A stretch of DNA of 64,000 nucleotides from Odiellus spinosus. Taxonomy: Eukaryota > Arthropoda > Arachnida > Opiliones > Phalangiidae. The translations under genes and the position numbers were made by a program. Shown in pieces: positions 46,591 to 56,209 of this stretch (position 1 is the stretch's first letter; every line of letters starts with the position of its first letter). Location of the stretch: assembly GCA_963920705.1 (NCBI GenBank), contig OY987230.1:7821185-7885184 (forward strand), read 5' to 3'. Under the pieces are notes generated by a model. That model was not told the origin of the DNA. It saw only the letters and a list, made by a program, of their open reading frames with translations, and made no database searches.

Positions 46591-49392
46591 ATGCGACGAT
46601 CTCAAATTCTTCAAGGACGTAAGAGATCCGCCTTTGTATCTCCATTCCTGAATAAGAACGTAACTAATTTGTCTCCTAATAACGAAGAAATAAACTCCAG
46701 ACCATCCAAAGTTTCCAAAACGGACCTAGAGTCTTACTCACCTCAGAGCTCTGTGGTTTCTCGGGATCAAAATGATGGAAAACTATCTTTATTCCCTCAA
46801 GTACGAGACACTACGGATATTCTAAACATATTAAATTTTGATAACGAGGATGAAGAACAACTTTCCATCACCAATGAAAATAAGATTACACTGGATATTC
46901 TCTCTCCGCACAAAACTCTCGCTCCTTCAGCAAAAGCTGAAGAAACTTCGCAACAAGTATTACCCGGGGAGAGATATTATAACGTAATGTGGTGTAAACT
47001 ATCTACCAAAAAACACAAAAAGTGGGAAGGGGATGCCATACTTATAGTCAAAACCAGGTCAGCTATACTTAAAAGTACTGATGGTAAAGTCATAAGTTCC
47101 GGAATGGGTTATAAGTTAAAACAATTAGAAGAATTGGAAGATGGGAGTACTTTAGTGGTGGGAGGAAAAGAATGCGAGATACAGGGACCCATAACAACTT
47201 CGGATTATCTAAGTGGACGCTGCTTTCATGAAAGTGCCCCGCCAGTGCTATCAGAAAAAAATTCCAATCTCTCTTCTCAACTTCAAGAACCTAACAAGAA
47301 ATTCTGTAACCCTATTAAAGATAAATCCAAAATACCCAAAACAAAAGGACCATTAGTGACCATTCCTCGTTACCCTATTGGGGCAACAGGAGCTTTCGTT
47401 TTGCCACGGCCCAGCAGTTCTCATCAATGGAAGCATAACAAAGAAAGTTTTCCAATAATTGACCTTGTTGTTGATCCTCAGTTGACAATGCATCTAAGAG
47501 AGCATCAGAAGCAAGGAATAGTATTTCTATACGAATGCATTATGGGGATGCGAGAGTATAGCGGCCAAGGGGCCATTTTAGCTGATGAAATGGGCCTAGG
47601 TAAAACCTTGCAATGTATCGCTTTAGTTTGGACTCTACTGAAGCAGGGTCCGTATGGAGGATACCCAATATTAAACCGGGTTTTAATCATCACCCCAAGT
47701 AGTCTGGTGAAAAATTGGCACCAAGAATTCAAAAAATGGTTGTCCAGTGAAAAGTTGAACCCCTTTGCTGTAGAACAAGCCAGTCACGTTAAAGATTTCT
47801 TGTCCTCCCGTTTTTATCCCGTTATCATCATTTCTTACGAAATGTTCGTCAGAAGTTTCGAGCAGCTTAGCAAAGTTAAATTCGACTTGGTCATTTGCGA
47901 CGAGGGTCATAGGCTGAAGAACTCTAATATCAAGACCAGCAATACCATCACAAAGTTGTCGACCATGAAACGCGTCGTCTTGACTGGAACCCCGGTTCAA
48001 AACGATCTACAGGAGTTCTTTTCTATCATAGACTTCTGTAATCCGGGAATCTTGGGTTCAAGCGCCAAATTTAAACAAGTTTATGAGAACCCAATCTCTG
48101 AGAGTCAAAGAACCAACGCGTCCAGCGTCGCAAAGGAAATAGGCAAAGAGAGAGCCGCGGAATTGTCAAGATTAACGAGTTTATTCGTTTTGAGACGTAC
48201 TCAAGAAGTTATTAACAAATACTTGCCTACCAAACTGGAATATGTCGTTTTCTGCAAAGCTACCAGTTTTCAATTGACTCTTTATAAGAAGATCTTGAGT
48301 TCCAAAGCTATCAGATCTTGTCTAGCGGCTTTCAGAAACGCTAGTGGGGGTGCTTCTAGCCACGGTGCGCGTCATTTGACGTGCATCACGGCCCTCAAGA
48401 AACTTTGCAACCATCCTTACTTGCTCTACGAAGAGCCATGCCAAGTTGATGCTAGTTCAGATTTATGTGACGATTACTACGATCCGTCCATTTTCGACGA
48501 AATTAAATCTTTGTTTCCCGAGAAATACGATTTATCTAATCTGGAAGAAGATTCTGGTAAGATGTCCATCGTTGCTTCGATTTTAGACCAAATGTACAAC
48601 CAAGAAACCAAAGAAAAAATCGTCATCGCGTCCAATTATACTCGAACCCTCGGCCTCTTGGAGAAGCTTTGTAACTGCAAAGGATACCCCTTCTTAAGAC
48701 TCGATGGTACCACCCCGACTGTCAAACGCCAATCTTTGGTCGACAATTTCAACCAATCCAAGCACGGAGAAGGTCCATTCGTGTTTCTTCTGAGCGCCAA
48801 AGCCGGTGGTGTTGGACTAAATTTAATCGGAGCGTCGCGTATTATACTTTACGACATTGATTGGAATCCAGCCACTGATTTGCAAACGTTGGCTAGAATT
48901 TGGAGAGACGGTCAGAAGAAAAAAGTTTATTGTTACCGTCTGTTAACTTCGGGCACTGTCGAAGAGAAAATCTACCAAAGACAAGTTAAGAAGCAGTGTT
49001 TGAGCGGTACCGTCGTTGATAACAAGGACCAAGGAAAATTGCAATTTTCCATAGAGATGCTGAAAGATTTATTCACTTTGAAAGAAGACGCCTTGAGTAT
49101 TACTCACGAATACATGGAATGTTCTTGTCTGATGCCTTTATCCGAAAAACAAGACAATCTGCTTCGAGAAGATAAGCCCGAGACTGAAGACGACGATGAT
49201 TTTCGATCTTGTCAATTGGGTAATCGACGCAAAGATGTTGCCGATTCGAAAATGAATAACAAGAATCATGGAATGGATGAACTTCTAAAATGGGACCACA
49301 TATCCGCACCGATCTCGAACAAAATCCATGACCCTTGTTTGTTAGCCGCTTCTGAAAATATAAACTTTGTGTTTCGCAACGAAACTAAATGA
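46591..49392 (+). CDS. RAD54B: RAD54B-like recombination DNA translocase, intronless
   Basis: 933-aa SNF2-superfamily dsDNA translocase of the Rad54 branch. It would act with RAD51 in homologous recombination in the nucleus. The N-terminus (about 1-290) is divergent except for the RAD54B-type block RYYNVMWCKLSTKKHKKWEG near 128-147. The ATPase has ADEMGLGKT (331-339, Lys338), Rad54-type DEGH (437-440, not the DEAH of Mi-2), LTGTPVQNDL, SAKAGGVGLNLIGASR (from 735) and RIWRDGQKKK (from 769). The N-terminal block and a HARP-free layout favour RAD54B over RAD54L. The ATG is the first in frame. AATAAA occurs 11 bp after the stop. A single 2.8-kb exon amid intron-dense neighbours suggests either intron loss or retroposition. 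Confidence 0.93.
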   Translation: MRRSQILQGRKRSAFVSPFLNKNVTNLSPNNEEINSRPSKVSKTDLESYSPQSSVVSRDQNDGKLSLFPQVRDTTDILNILNFDNEDEEQLSITNENKITLDILSPHKTLAPSAKAEETSQQVLPGERYYNVMWCKLSTKKHKKWEGDAILIVKTRSAILKSTDGKVISSGMGYKLKQLEELEDGSTLVVGGKECEIQGPITTSDYLSGRCFHESAPPVLSEKNSNLSSQLQEPNKKFCNPIKDKSKIPKTKGPLVTIPRYPIGATGAFVLPRPSSSHQWKHNKESFPIIDLVVDPQLTMHLREHQKQGIVFLYECIMGMREYSGQGAILADEMGLGKTLQCIALVWTLLKQGPYGGYPILNRVLIITPSSLVKNWHQEFKKWLSSEKLNPFAVEQASHVKDFLSSRFYPVIIISYEMFVRSFEQLSKVKFDLVICDEGHRLKNSNIKTSNTITKLSTMKRVVLTGTPVQNDLQEFFSIIDFCNPGILGSSAKFKQVYENPISESQRTNASSVAKEIGKERAAELSRLTSLFVLRRTQEVINKYLPTKLEYVVFCKATSFQLTLYKKILSSKAIRSCLAAFRNASGGASSHGARHLTCITALKKLCNHPYLLYEEPCQVDASSDLCDDYYDPSIFDEIKSLFPEKYDLSNLEEDSGKMSIVASILDQMYNQETKEKIVIASNYTRTLGLLEKLCNCKGYPFLRLDGTTPTVKRQSLVDNFNQSKHGEGPFVFLLSAKAGGVGLNLIGASRIILYDIDWNPATDLQTLARIWRDGQKKKVYCYRLLTSGTVEEKIYQRQVKKQCLSGTVVDNKDQGKLQFSIEMLKDLFTLKEDALSITHEYMECSCLMPLSEKQDNLLREDKPETEDDDDFRSCQLGNRRKDVADSKMNNKNHGMDELLKWDHISAPISNKIHDPCLLAASENINFVFRNETK

Positions 49393-49850
49393 TTATTATA
49401 ATAATAAAACGTAAAACGTATTCTCTTTTGTATCGTTTGAAATTAATTAAACCACGGTTTTTTATTAGATATATACCTTATTTTATTTTTTTTATTCTCA
49501 ACAATGGGTTCCTCTTTTTTTGGTTTCTTGGACAATTTTCTTTTCGCTTATTACAATTATTAATTTCTCTGGAAATAATCTTTTTAAATTGGTTAATATT
49601 ATTAAAAACATTGTTTTACTGATACTATAACAATTTATTTTAGGTAAATGAGCATGTTTTAATTGTTTTTATATATAATGGAGCCTGTCCTAATTATATT
49701 TAAAAATGGATTCTTTATAGTTATTGATTTAAATTTTTTTCTCCCCGAATTTCATTAAATTTGAATCAAAAGTTAACTTATCCCTGAAAAATAATTAACA
49801 CCAGTAGCGTAAAGCACAAAGCAAACTTAATTAGAACCTGAAGGAAAATC

Positions 49851-49856
49851 TTTATT
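49851..49856 (-). promoter_or_regulatory. AATAAA for a minus-strand gene
   Basis: TTTATT on the plus strand, 122 bp beyond the stop codon of the candidate terminal exon at 49978-50133. It supports a minus-strand transcript ending here, tail-to-tail with RAD54B. Confidence 0.35.
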
Positions 49857-49977
49857 TTTTGATTTCTTACACCCTAAAGTATTGCGAAAAAATGGTATTT
49901 AAATAAGTACCTTTGAATGTCGCACTAACAGGTTGACATAGGGGAGTCGCGCAGTGATGACAATGTTTCGTCTCCCT

Positions 49978-50133
49978 TTACAGGTAGGTCTGCAAAAGGT
50001 CTATTTCGTCCCTACCATACTCATACTCAAAATCTCGAGGAAGAGTCCAAATTACTGAAGCGTAAGAGGGGCGGTAGATAATTTTTAGATCTCCGCCAGC
50101 TCGTACAATATGCAGTTCGCTTAAATCGTTACA
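49978..50133 (-). CDS. Candidate terminal exon of a minus-strand gene
   Basis: An open stretch of 51 codons plus TAA follows a TTAG acceptor at 50134-50137. It reads as a plausible cytoplasmic tail (RPSYASVIWTLPRDFEYEYG, ending LLQTYL). Codon use is less AT-biased than the flanks, and a minus-strand AATAAA lies just beyond. Position and strand suit the 3' end of the PRRT-like gene at 56210-63459. However, that gene's last seen exon ends two bases into a codon, whereas this exon is open only if entered in phase 0, so at least one connecting exon (expected to hold a last membrane span) would be missing. I did not find it. Confidence 0.35.
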   Translation of the reverse strand, partial: CNDLSELHIVRAGGDLKIIYRPSYASVIWTLPRDFEYEYGRDEIDLLQTYL

Positions 50134-50139
50134 CTAACT

Positions 50140-51890
50140 GGGCATTAATTATTTTTCTAGAATATGTGCTTTTGTTTTAATTAATACCTTACGATTTATG
50201 TTTTAGAGTTGATATAAAGCTCTCTTTTTAATTACGTTACGAAGAAAGCTAGTCACGTGATATAATTAGAGGTTTAAATTTTAATTACAAGACCTTTTTA
50301 TATACACGGACGTTTTAACAAACCATATTTTCTAGAATATTCCTTTTTTTAGACAAAATTTAAAATATTGGCACATATTTTTGTTGGTCAGTGACTGCAC
50401 GAATAATAATTATTTTGTGTGGACGGCATTTAAAAACCGAAATAACCTTTTGTTTTATTTTAGTTTTAAAAAAGCATTAGAAACGTTAATCCTTTTTTTC
50501 TTCTTAATAACAAGAAAAGGCGAGATAAGCTCGTGAAAATTATTTTCTTATTATTATTATTTGGCGTTTTAAATTATTTTAAATATTTTTAACGATTTTT
50601 TATAGCTTCACAACTTCAATATATTTAATATAAGTAACATAACAGATATAAGTATAACACTTTTGTAGTCGAATGGGAATCTGAAATGGGTCTCTATTTA
50701 CCTTAGCGTAATTTAAAATTGACCAATCGTAGAATTATACGAACAAAATATTCGCTCCAGCAACTTCATGGCGATAGTAAAGCTGGGTTATTACTGGCTA
50801 ATTATTAAATTAGCGCGGAGGTTAAAATGAATCTAAGAAAATGTTTCTACCCAATATAATCTTACAATAAAGGGCAGTTCGATTAATTTAAGTGGCTCAA
50901 ACTCAACCGTTTTACGGTGTTTTTTGTTTTTTTACGCAATGCAATATTTTAAGCCTTGGTCTAAGGATTAATCCAAAATTTGGCACTATGTTAGATCGAT
51001 TTTGATTAAAAAAATCATGAAAAGTTTTTTTTCCACTGTCATACTTATTTCTATTATATTACTTATGATTTAGAGTTAACCTAATTCTAATTTCGTAAGA
51101 TCTAATTATTATACTTTTAAATATTTCGTTATAATTTTGTTTATTATTATAATTTCCTTCAATAAAAATGGCCATAGTATTGGGAGGGAATCGGTATTAA
51201 TTTTGGTTTTAGAAATTTATCTTAGAAAATGATTAGTAACATTTAAATTTAAACCATAAAATGAATTACCGGAAAATGAGAAAATGCCGTTTTTATAACT
51301 TACCCTTAAACTCCACTATTACATCATATAAAATTCAACACGTCGTTAATATTGGCTTCCTTTTACGGACTTTTAATTTACAATCTATAAATGTTTTTGT
51401 ATACTTGATAATATTTACAGACATTAATTATTATCATTATTAATTTTTATCATACAAATTCTAAAATAACTTTTTCATATATATATTTATATAATACAAT
51501 TCTTTCTCGAGACTCTCATTAATACCGTACTGCTAAAATGGATTTCAGATTATCTTGATTTTAACTTTCAAGATACGTTTAAACACCTTACGGAAAACTG
51601 AAAAGAAATACCTTTTAAGTTGAATCACAGTTGCCAGATTAGTTTTGAAGATCTCGCCCAACCCAAGCGGAAACAAGCCCAAATTCCCGCCAAAAATAAA
51701 AATTTGTTTTTTCGGGGAACCTTCCAATTAACGGGCAAGACAAAGTTCCTTACGCTGGCGTTAAGTGATAACAGGAGTCTTTTTAGCAATGACTCCATCC
51801 CGAAGACCCTTATTTTAGCATTGTCGAATGTCCAACTAGACAGAAATTCAGACACCCGCGTGGAAGGGCTAAACCCTTGTAAACCAAAGT
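50140..51890. other. AT-rich non-coding DNA
   Basis: No coding exon recognised on either strand. Around 51610-51730 there is a block with AAATTCCCGCCAAAA that resembles, in inverted form, sequence at 52310-52410 (TTTTGGCGGGAAACCGCCCA), so the two may be arms of one repeat surrounding the palindromic MITE at 51897-52256. Confidence 0.5.
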
Positions 51891-51896
51891 TCGAAG

Positions 51897-52256
51897 AAAT
51901 CATCCTAACAACAAGTGATTTTTTATCGATTCCTTATCGTTTAAATAGGCCTAATCCAAAATTAAAAAAAAAAAAAAAAAAAAAATCACAAACAAATATT
52001 AAATTAGATATAAATTTAAAACTTACTTAGCTGAATTCATGGAGTTCCTGGACCCCCTATACAAGGAGAAGCGACCAATGAATTGATCGAGAGCCCTTAA
52101 TATAGTATGCAGGATCTCCATGAATCCGGGTAAGTTTTAAATTTATTACTAGTTTAATATTTATACGTACAAATTTTTACTGGAGGATTAGACCTATTTA
52201 AACGATAAGGAATCGATAAAAAAATCACTTGTTGTTTGGTTGCATTCTCCCTTTAA
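51897..52256. mobile_element. Palindromic MITE, copy 2
   Basis: Outer parts AACAAGTGATTTTTTATCGA (left) and TCGATAAAAAAATCACTTGT (right) are inverted partners, and TTGCATTCTCCCTTTAA ends the element. Inner arms include GAATTCATGGAGTTCCTGGA and CTCCATGAATCCGG. It contains an A-tract at 51964-51985. Confidence 0.75.
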
Positions 52257-52767
52257 TAATAAACTCAAGCCGAAAAAGCGGCAGCTGGCCATTTACAAAT
52301 TCAAAGTAGAAACCAGCCCAAAAGATCGCCCACCCGCCCAAGGATTATTTCCCGCAAAAACGCTTCGAAGGAATATCTAATTTTGGCGGGAAACCGCCCA
52401 ACTGGCAACTCTGACTCTAACGTGAGAAAAATAGCGATTCTTTTGTAAGGTACGTTACGACTAGAAGCGTCAAGGTTAAAAACATTGTATACATTTGTAT
52501 TCACAAATAGTTGGCATAATGGGAAAAGGTGAGGCGAATTGATAACGTTAAAACCTCGATCGTAGAGCGAAAAAATAGTTATACCAACTTTTTCAGAACA
52601 CAAAGATATAAGGTTTGTTTTAATTCTTTTATCAAACTTTTTTAAGGAAAGATGAAGAGTCCTAACGTGAAGCGATTTCTTTTTTCATCTATTCTACTAT
52701 ACTAAAATTAAGGCCTGTTTGCGTAGTTAAAATAGTTGGCCTATTGCTAGTAGGCAGAGCAAGTTTG

Positions 52768-52946
52768 TTAAAGGGAGAATGCAACCTAACAACGAGTGAT
52801 TTTTTTATCTATTCTTTATCTTATAAATAGGCCTAAACCACCTGTAAAAAAAAGACAAATATTCAATTTTTTTTTACTAGTGGATTAGGCCTATTTAAAT
52901 AAGAAATCGATAAAAAAACACTTGTTATTTCGCATTCTCTCTTTAA
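52768..52946. mobile_element. Palindromic MITE, short copy 3
   Basis: TTAAAGGGAGAATGCAACC at the left and GCATTCTCTCTTTAA at the right are inverted partners. The central third found in the other copies is absent, leaving 179 bp. Termini with TTAA on both sides would fit a TTAA target site, but this cannot be separated from the inverted repeat itself. Confidence 0.75.
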
Positions 52947-52949
52947 GAG

Positions 52950-54200
52950 GCAACGACAACGCTTTCCAAAGTATAAAAGTTACTCGAGCCTTTAGAGAAA
53001 ACTCCAGCCTTTCCTGACACTGACATAAACGGTCAGTGAATAAAGTCAACTCTTCTAACCTGCCCCAAGATTTTAAGTTCTAGAATGCAGCCTTGGATGT
53101 TTGTGTACTAATATTCTTCATAAAAGTTGTTGATAGCAAAGCAGAAGAAACCCGTCACGATGCCAGGGGCCGTCGACAAGGTATTCTCATTGCGGTAGTT
53201 TGATACGACCTATTGTCTGTCGACTGGGGGGGGGGGGGGTTACCACCCAACCAATGGGATAAAGGTGACTTTTGTGACGTGTCTCACCTTTTCTAGCTTT
53301 ACACCGAGTAGAGAATTTTTTCTCCCGCGAAAAGAGGGGAGATGATACGCCCCGTGACGCCCACTCGCAAAAAGTCTATATCTCGGACGGTCTATGAATC
53401 AGCGACTCAGTTGGGGTCTGAACTTCATGGTCTTTGCAGGAAAAGTGCGGAGGACTTGTTAATTTGTTTATATAATTTAAATTTTAAAGTTTAATTATAT
53501 TATTCTGCTAATGAGCTTCATTATTTCACATCTAGATATTTTTAATATCCTGGTATAACGAATTTATATTTAAATCTTTAGGTTAAGATCCTCTTTCTTT
53601 GTTAATCGATAGAAGGAATAACTTTAAGGCTTTAGAGTAAGTAATCTGGGTACAATAGTCAAGGGTTAGAAGGGTCCGATAGCCCAAGACTGTAGTAGGA
53701 ATGGTCGAAAGAGCGAGATCCCTAAAGGACTTCTCGTAATTTCAATTACGCAAACAGGGTTTATTTTTAATATGAGAATCGACAAAAATATTTTTCTCTT
53801 CACCCTCCCTTTAAATATATAATCCTGAAATGTTTGTTTTTATATTGGCCACCCGAATTTCTTAAGCGTTGAATTTTACAAAGTTTGATTTTTCTAGAAT
53901 TGTTCTACGAAAAAAGAGAATCTCGGTATTTGGCTCCGACACTGAATGGTGGATAACAGTTCATGTGAAAAGATTGACGGGTTATGCTCGCCATTACGCA
54001 ACCCATTATAAATTCAGTAATTCTGCAATTATCGAAGATAAACAAATATTAATACACACATATGGTTTTAAAGCAGGGGGTCGCCATTTCCAATTTCCTC
54101 GCGGTCGACTTTGAGATTGTAATTTCAGCTTGAAAAAAAACTAGGCATTTTATAATTCCTTTCGACCTAAATTGAGTCTAATGTCAATGGAATTTTATTT
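52950..54200. other. Intergenic/intronic DNA, no supported gene
   Basis: A less AT-rich patch at about 53140-53460 includes a G-tract at 53227-53240 and CpGs. An ATG at 53160 on the plus strand opens only a short frame. Nothing recognised. Confidence 0.5.
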
Positions 54201-54212
54201 TCGTAGCCAATA

Positions 54213-54607
54213 TCACCCATTCCTTGTCGTTTAAATAGGCCTAATCCAACAGTAAAAAAAATAAATTACAAACAAATATTAAACTAGAAATAAATTTTAA
54301 AACTTACCCTAAAAATTGGCTTAGCTGGATTCATGGAGTTCACCTGAACTAGCGACCAATGACATTGAACGATGGCTCTTATATGGGGAATGCAGGATCT
54401 CCATGATCAATGTCATTGGTCGTAGTTCTTATACGGGGAGTTCAGGATATATCCATGAATCCAGCTAAGCCTATTTTGATAGTAAGTTTTAAATTTCTAG
54501 TTTAATATTTGTTTGTAAATTTGTTTTACTGTTGGATTAGGCCTATTTAAACAATAAGGAATCGATAAAAAAAAATCAGTTGTTGTTAGGTTGCATTCTC
54601 CCTTTAA
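54213..54607. mobile_element. Palindromic MITE, copy 4
   Basis: Left AAATAGGCCTAATCCAACAG and right TTGGATTAGGCCTATTTAAA are inverted partners, and the right terminus is TTGCATTCTCCCTTTAA. The centre has a further inverted pair, AGCGACCAATGACATTGAAC and GATCAATGTCATTGGTCG. The left terminus is missing. Confidence 0.78.
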
Positions 54608-54652
54608 ATTCGAAGGTTACGCTGGGTATTCAATATGAATACCCAGTCACTC

Positions 54653-55046
54653 CTGTGGCGGCGGACGGTTCTTATTTTGGGGGGGGGGGGGACATTTTTC
54701 GTTAAAGAACTTGGAAACAAGTTGCTCAAGACCAATATACCTGAAGGCTACGGTTGTACTATCGCTCTTCTACAGACGGACTCGCGTAGAAATAAATCAT
54801 ATACCTTATTTAAAGACAGTCTCTTTATAATTTTTGTTATTATATTATATTATTTTCTTAAAAACTCCAAACAGGTTGAGATTATAGACTGATTTTTCTT
54901 ATAATTCATTGAATTCAATTATATTCTGAGATTAATCAGAGTATTGACTAAACAATTTGGGGAGGGACACGTATATTGGTTGTCCCCACCTGGTTTAATT
55001 GAGGGGGGACAATGTCCCCCTGTCCCCACCCGTTCCGCCGCCACTG
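54653..55046. mobile_element. hAT-type MITE, uninterrupted copy
   Basis: The inverse-oriented copy of the 26111 element: CTGTGGCGGCGGACGGTTCT at the left, CCGTTCCGCCGCCACTG at the right, flanked by the 8-bp duplication AGTCACTC (54645-54652 and 55047-55054). It lacks the nested 302-bp insertion and so shows the empty site. Confidence 0.9.
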
Positions 55047-55054
55047 AGTCACTC

Positions 55055-56209
55055 AATCACTGAAACAATCATTTTCTTATTCCTAAACATCTAGTGCTAA
55101 GGTTGAAACCTTTCTACAGGGGCTCGTAGAAAATACATGGCGAGATTTGCCCCTAAATGGCATTTTCTCTCTGAACACACTTGCAATACGGCTGAAACAT
55201 TTTTACAGGCGCTCATACGTAGAGATGTTTAATCTATAAGGTATCTTTTTCTCTGAATACGTAACCAAATCGGGAAAATAGAAGAGACTCTAATCTAGGT
55301 AATTGCATAAGTGAATTAAAGCCTTTAAGTAGACAAATGGGGCATTTATATGACGATTCATCTCTCGTTTATTGTAACGTCATCGGCTTATAGAGGTTCC
55401 GGCCATGAAAACTCGGCGAGGAAGAGAGATTTAGTGCTCTAAGAAGAAAGTATAATTCCGCTAGAGGAGACTAGTGCTCGAATTTTGTCTAACTTTTATT
55501 AATTTTATAGATCAACTGAATTAGATTCAGATACTATCCGTTTGCTTAAAAATTTACTATTTATCATTCCAGCTAACTTATCCGAAGATAAAATAAAGAA
55601 ATAATAATACTAGTGTCCATTTTTATCCGAGAATTGTAACTTATCCTAGTTTTAAGTTCGGATAAGAAAATTTGAATATATTTTCGTCAATAACAGCAAA
55701 GCAAACCTAAAGGGTTGGTTATACTTTTTTTTTTTTCGAATTGTAAGTGAATTTGAATTAAATTTCTTTTTTTTTTCACAAATTCTAAGAAATTGAAACT
55801 TTCTAAGTCTAAATTTCACACGAAATTAAATAGGACGTTATGAAAGATTGACTGCTCGGAAAAAATTGGAAAATGAAATTTATTATTTTTAATTACTGCA
55901 GGGAGTATTTGGCCAACTAGTTGGTGGGAATAATTGTCTGGTGTGAAAGGCCCTTTAGAGTTTAGATCGTCTCTCATTATCATTGGCATCAGCAATTTTA
56001 ACTTCTCGAGAATGTTAATAGTTCCAAAATGTTTGATAATATTTGAACTGCGTACTTAACACTCCAAATCGATTAAATATAATTTTCCGAGTATCCCTTC
56101 AAAACTATATATAGCTTTAAATATATATTTATATTAATATTGACGCGACTAACTTAATACGGACGATAAGATTTCCCACGGGAGTAATATATTAGATTAA
56201 ATTAATTAC
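55055..56209. other. AT-rich DNA, no supported gene
   Basis: Probably intron of the minus-strand PRRT-like gene. No exon with matching phase was recognised. Confidence 0.4.

Noticed and set aside
52301-52603. 100-codon minus frame beyond the palindromic MITE
   Set aside because: It overlaps repeat-like GGCGGGAA blocks, lacks splice or family signatures, and its composition matches random AT-rich DNA.
53160-53220. ATG with a short CpG-rich plus frame followed by GTATTC, resembling a first exon
   Set aside because: Only about seven codons before the putative donor and no downstream exon found, so it cannot be supported.
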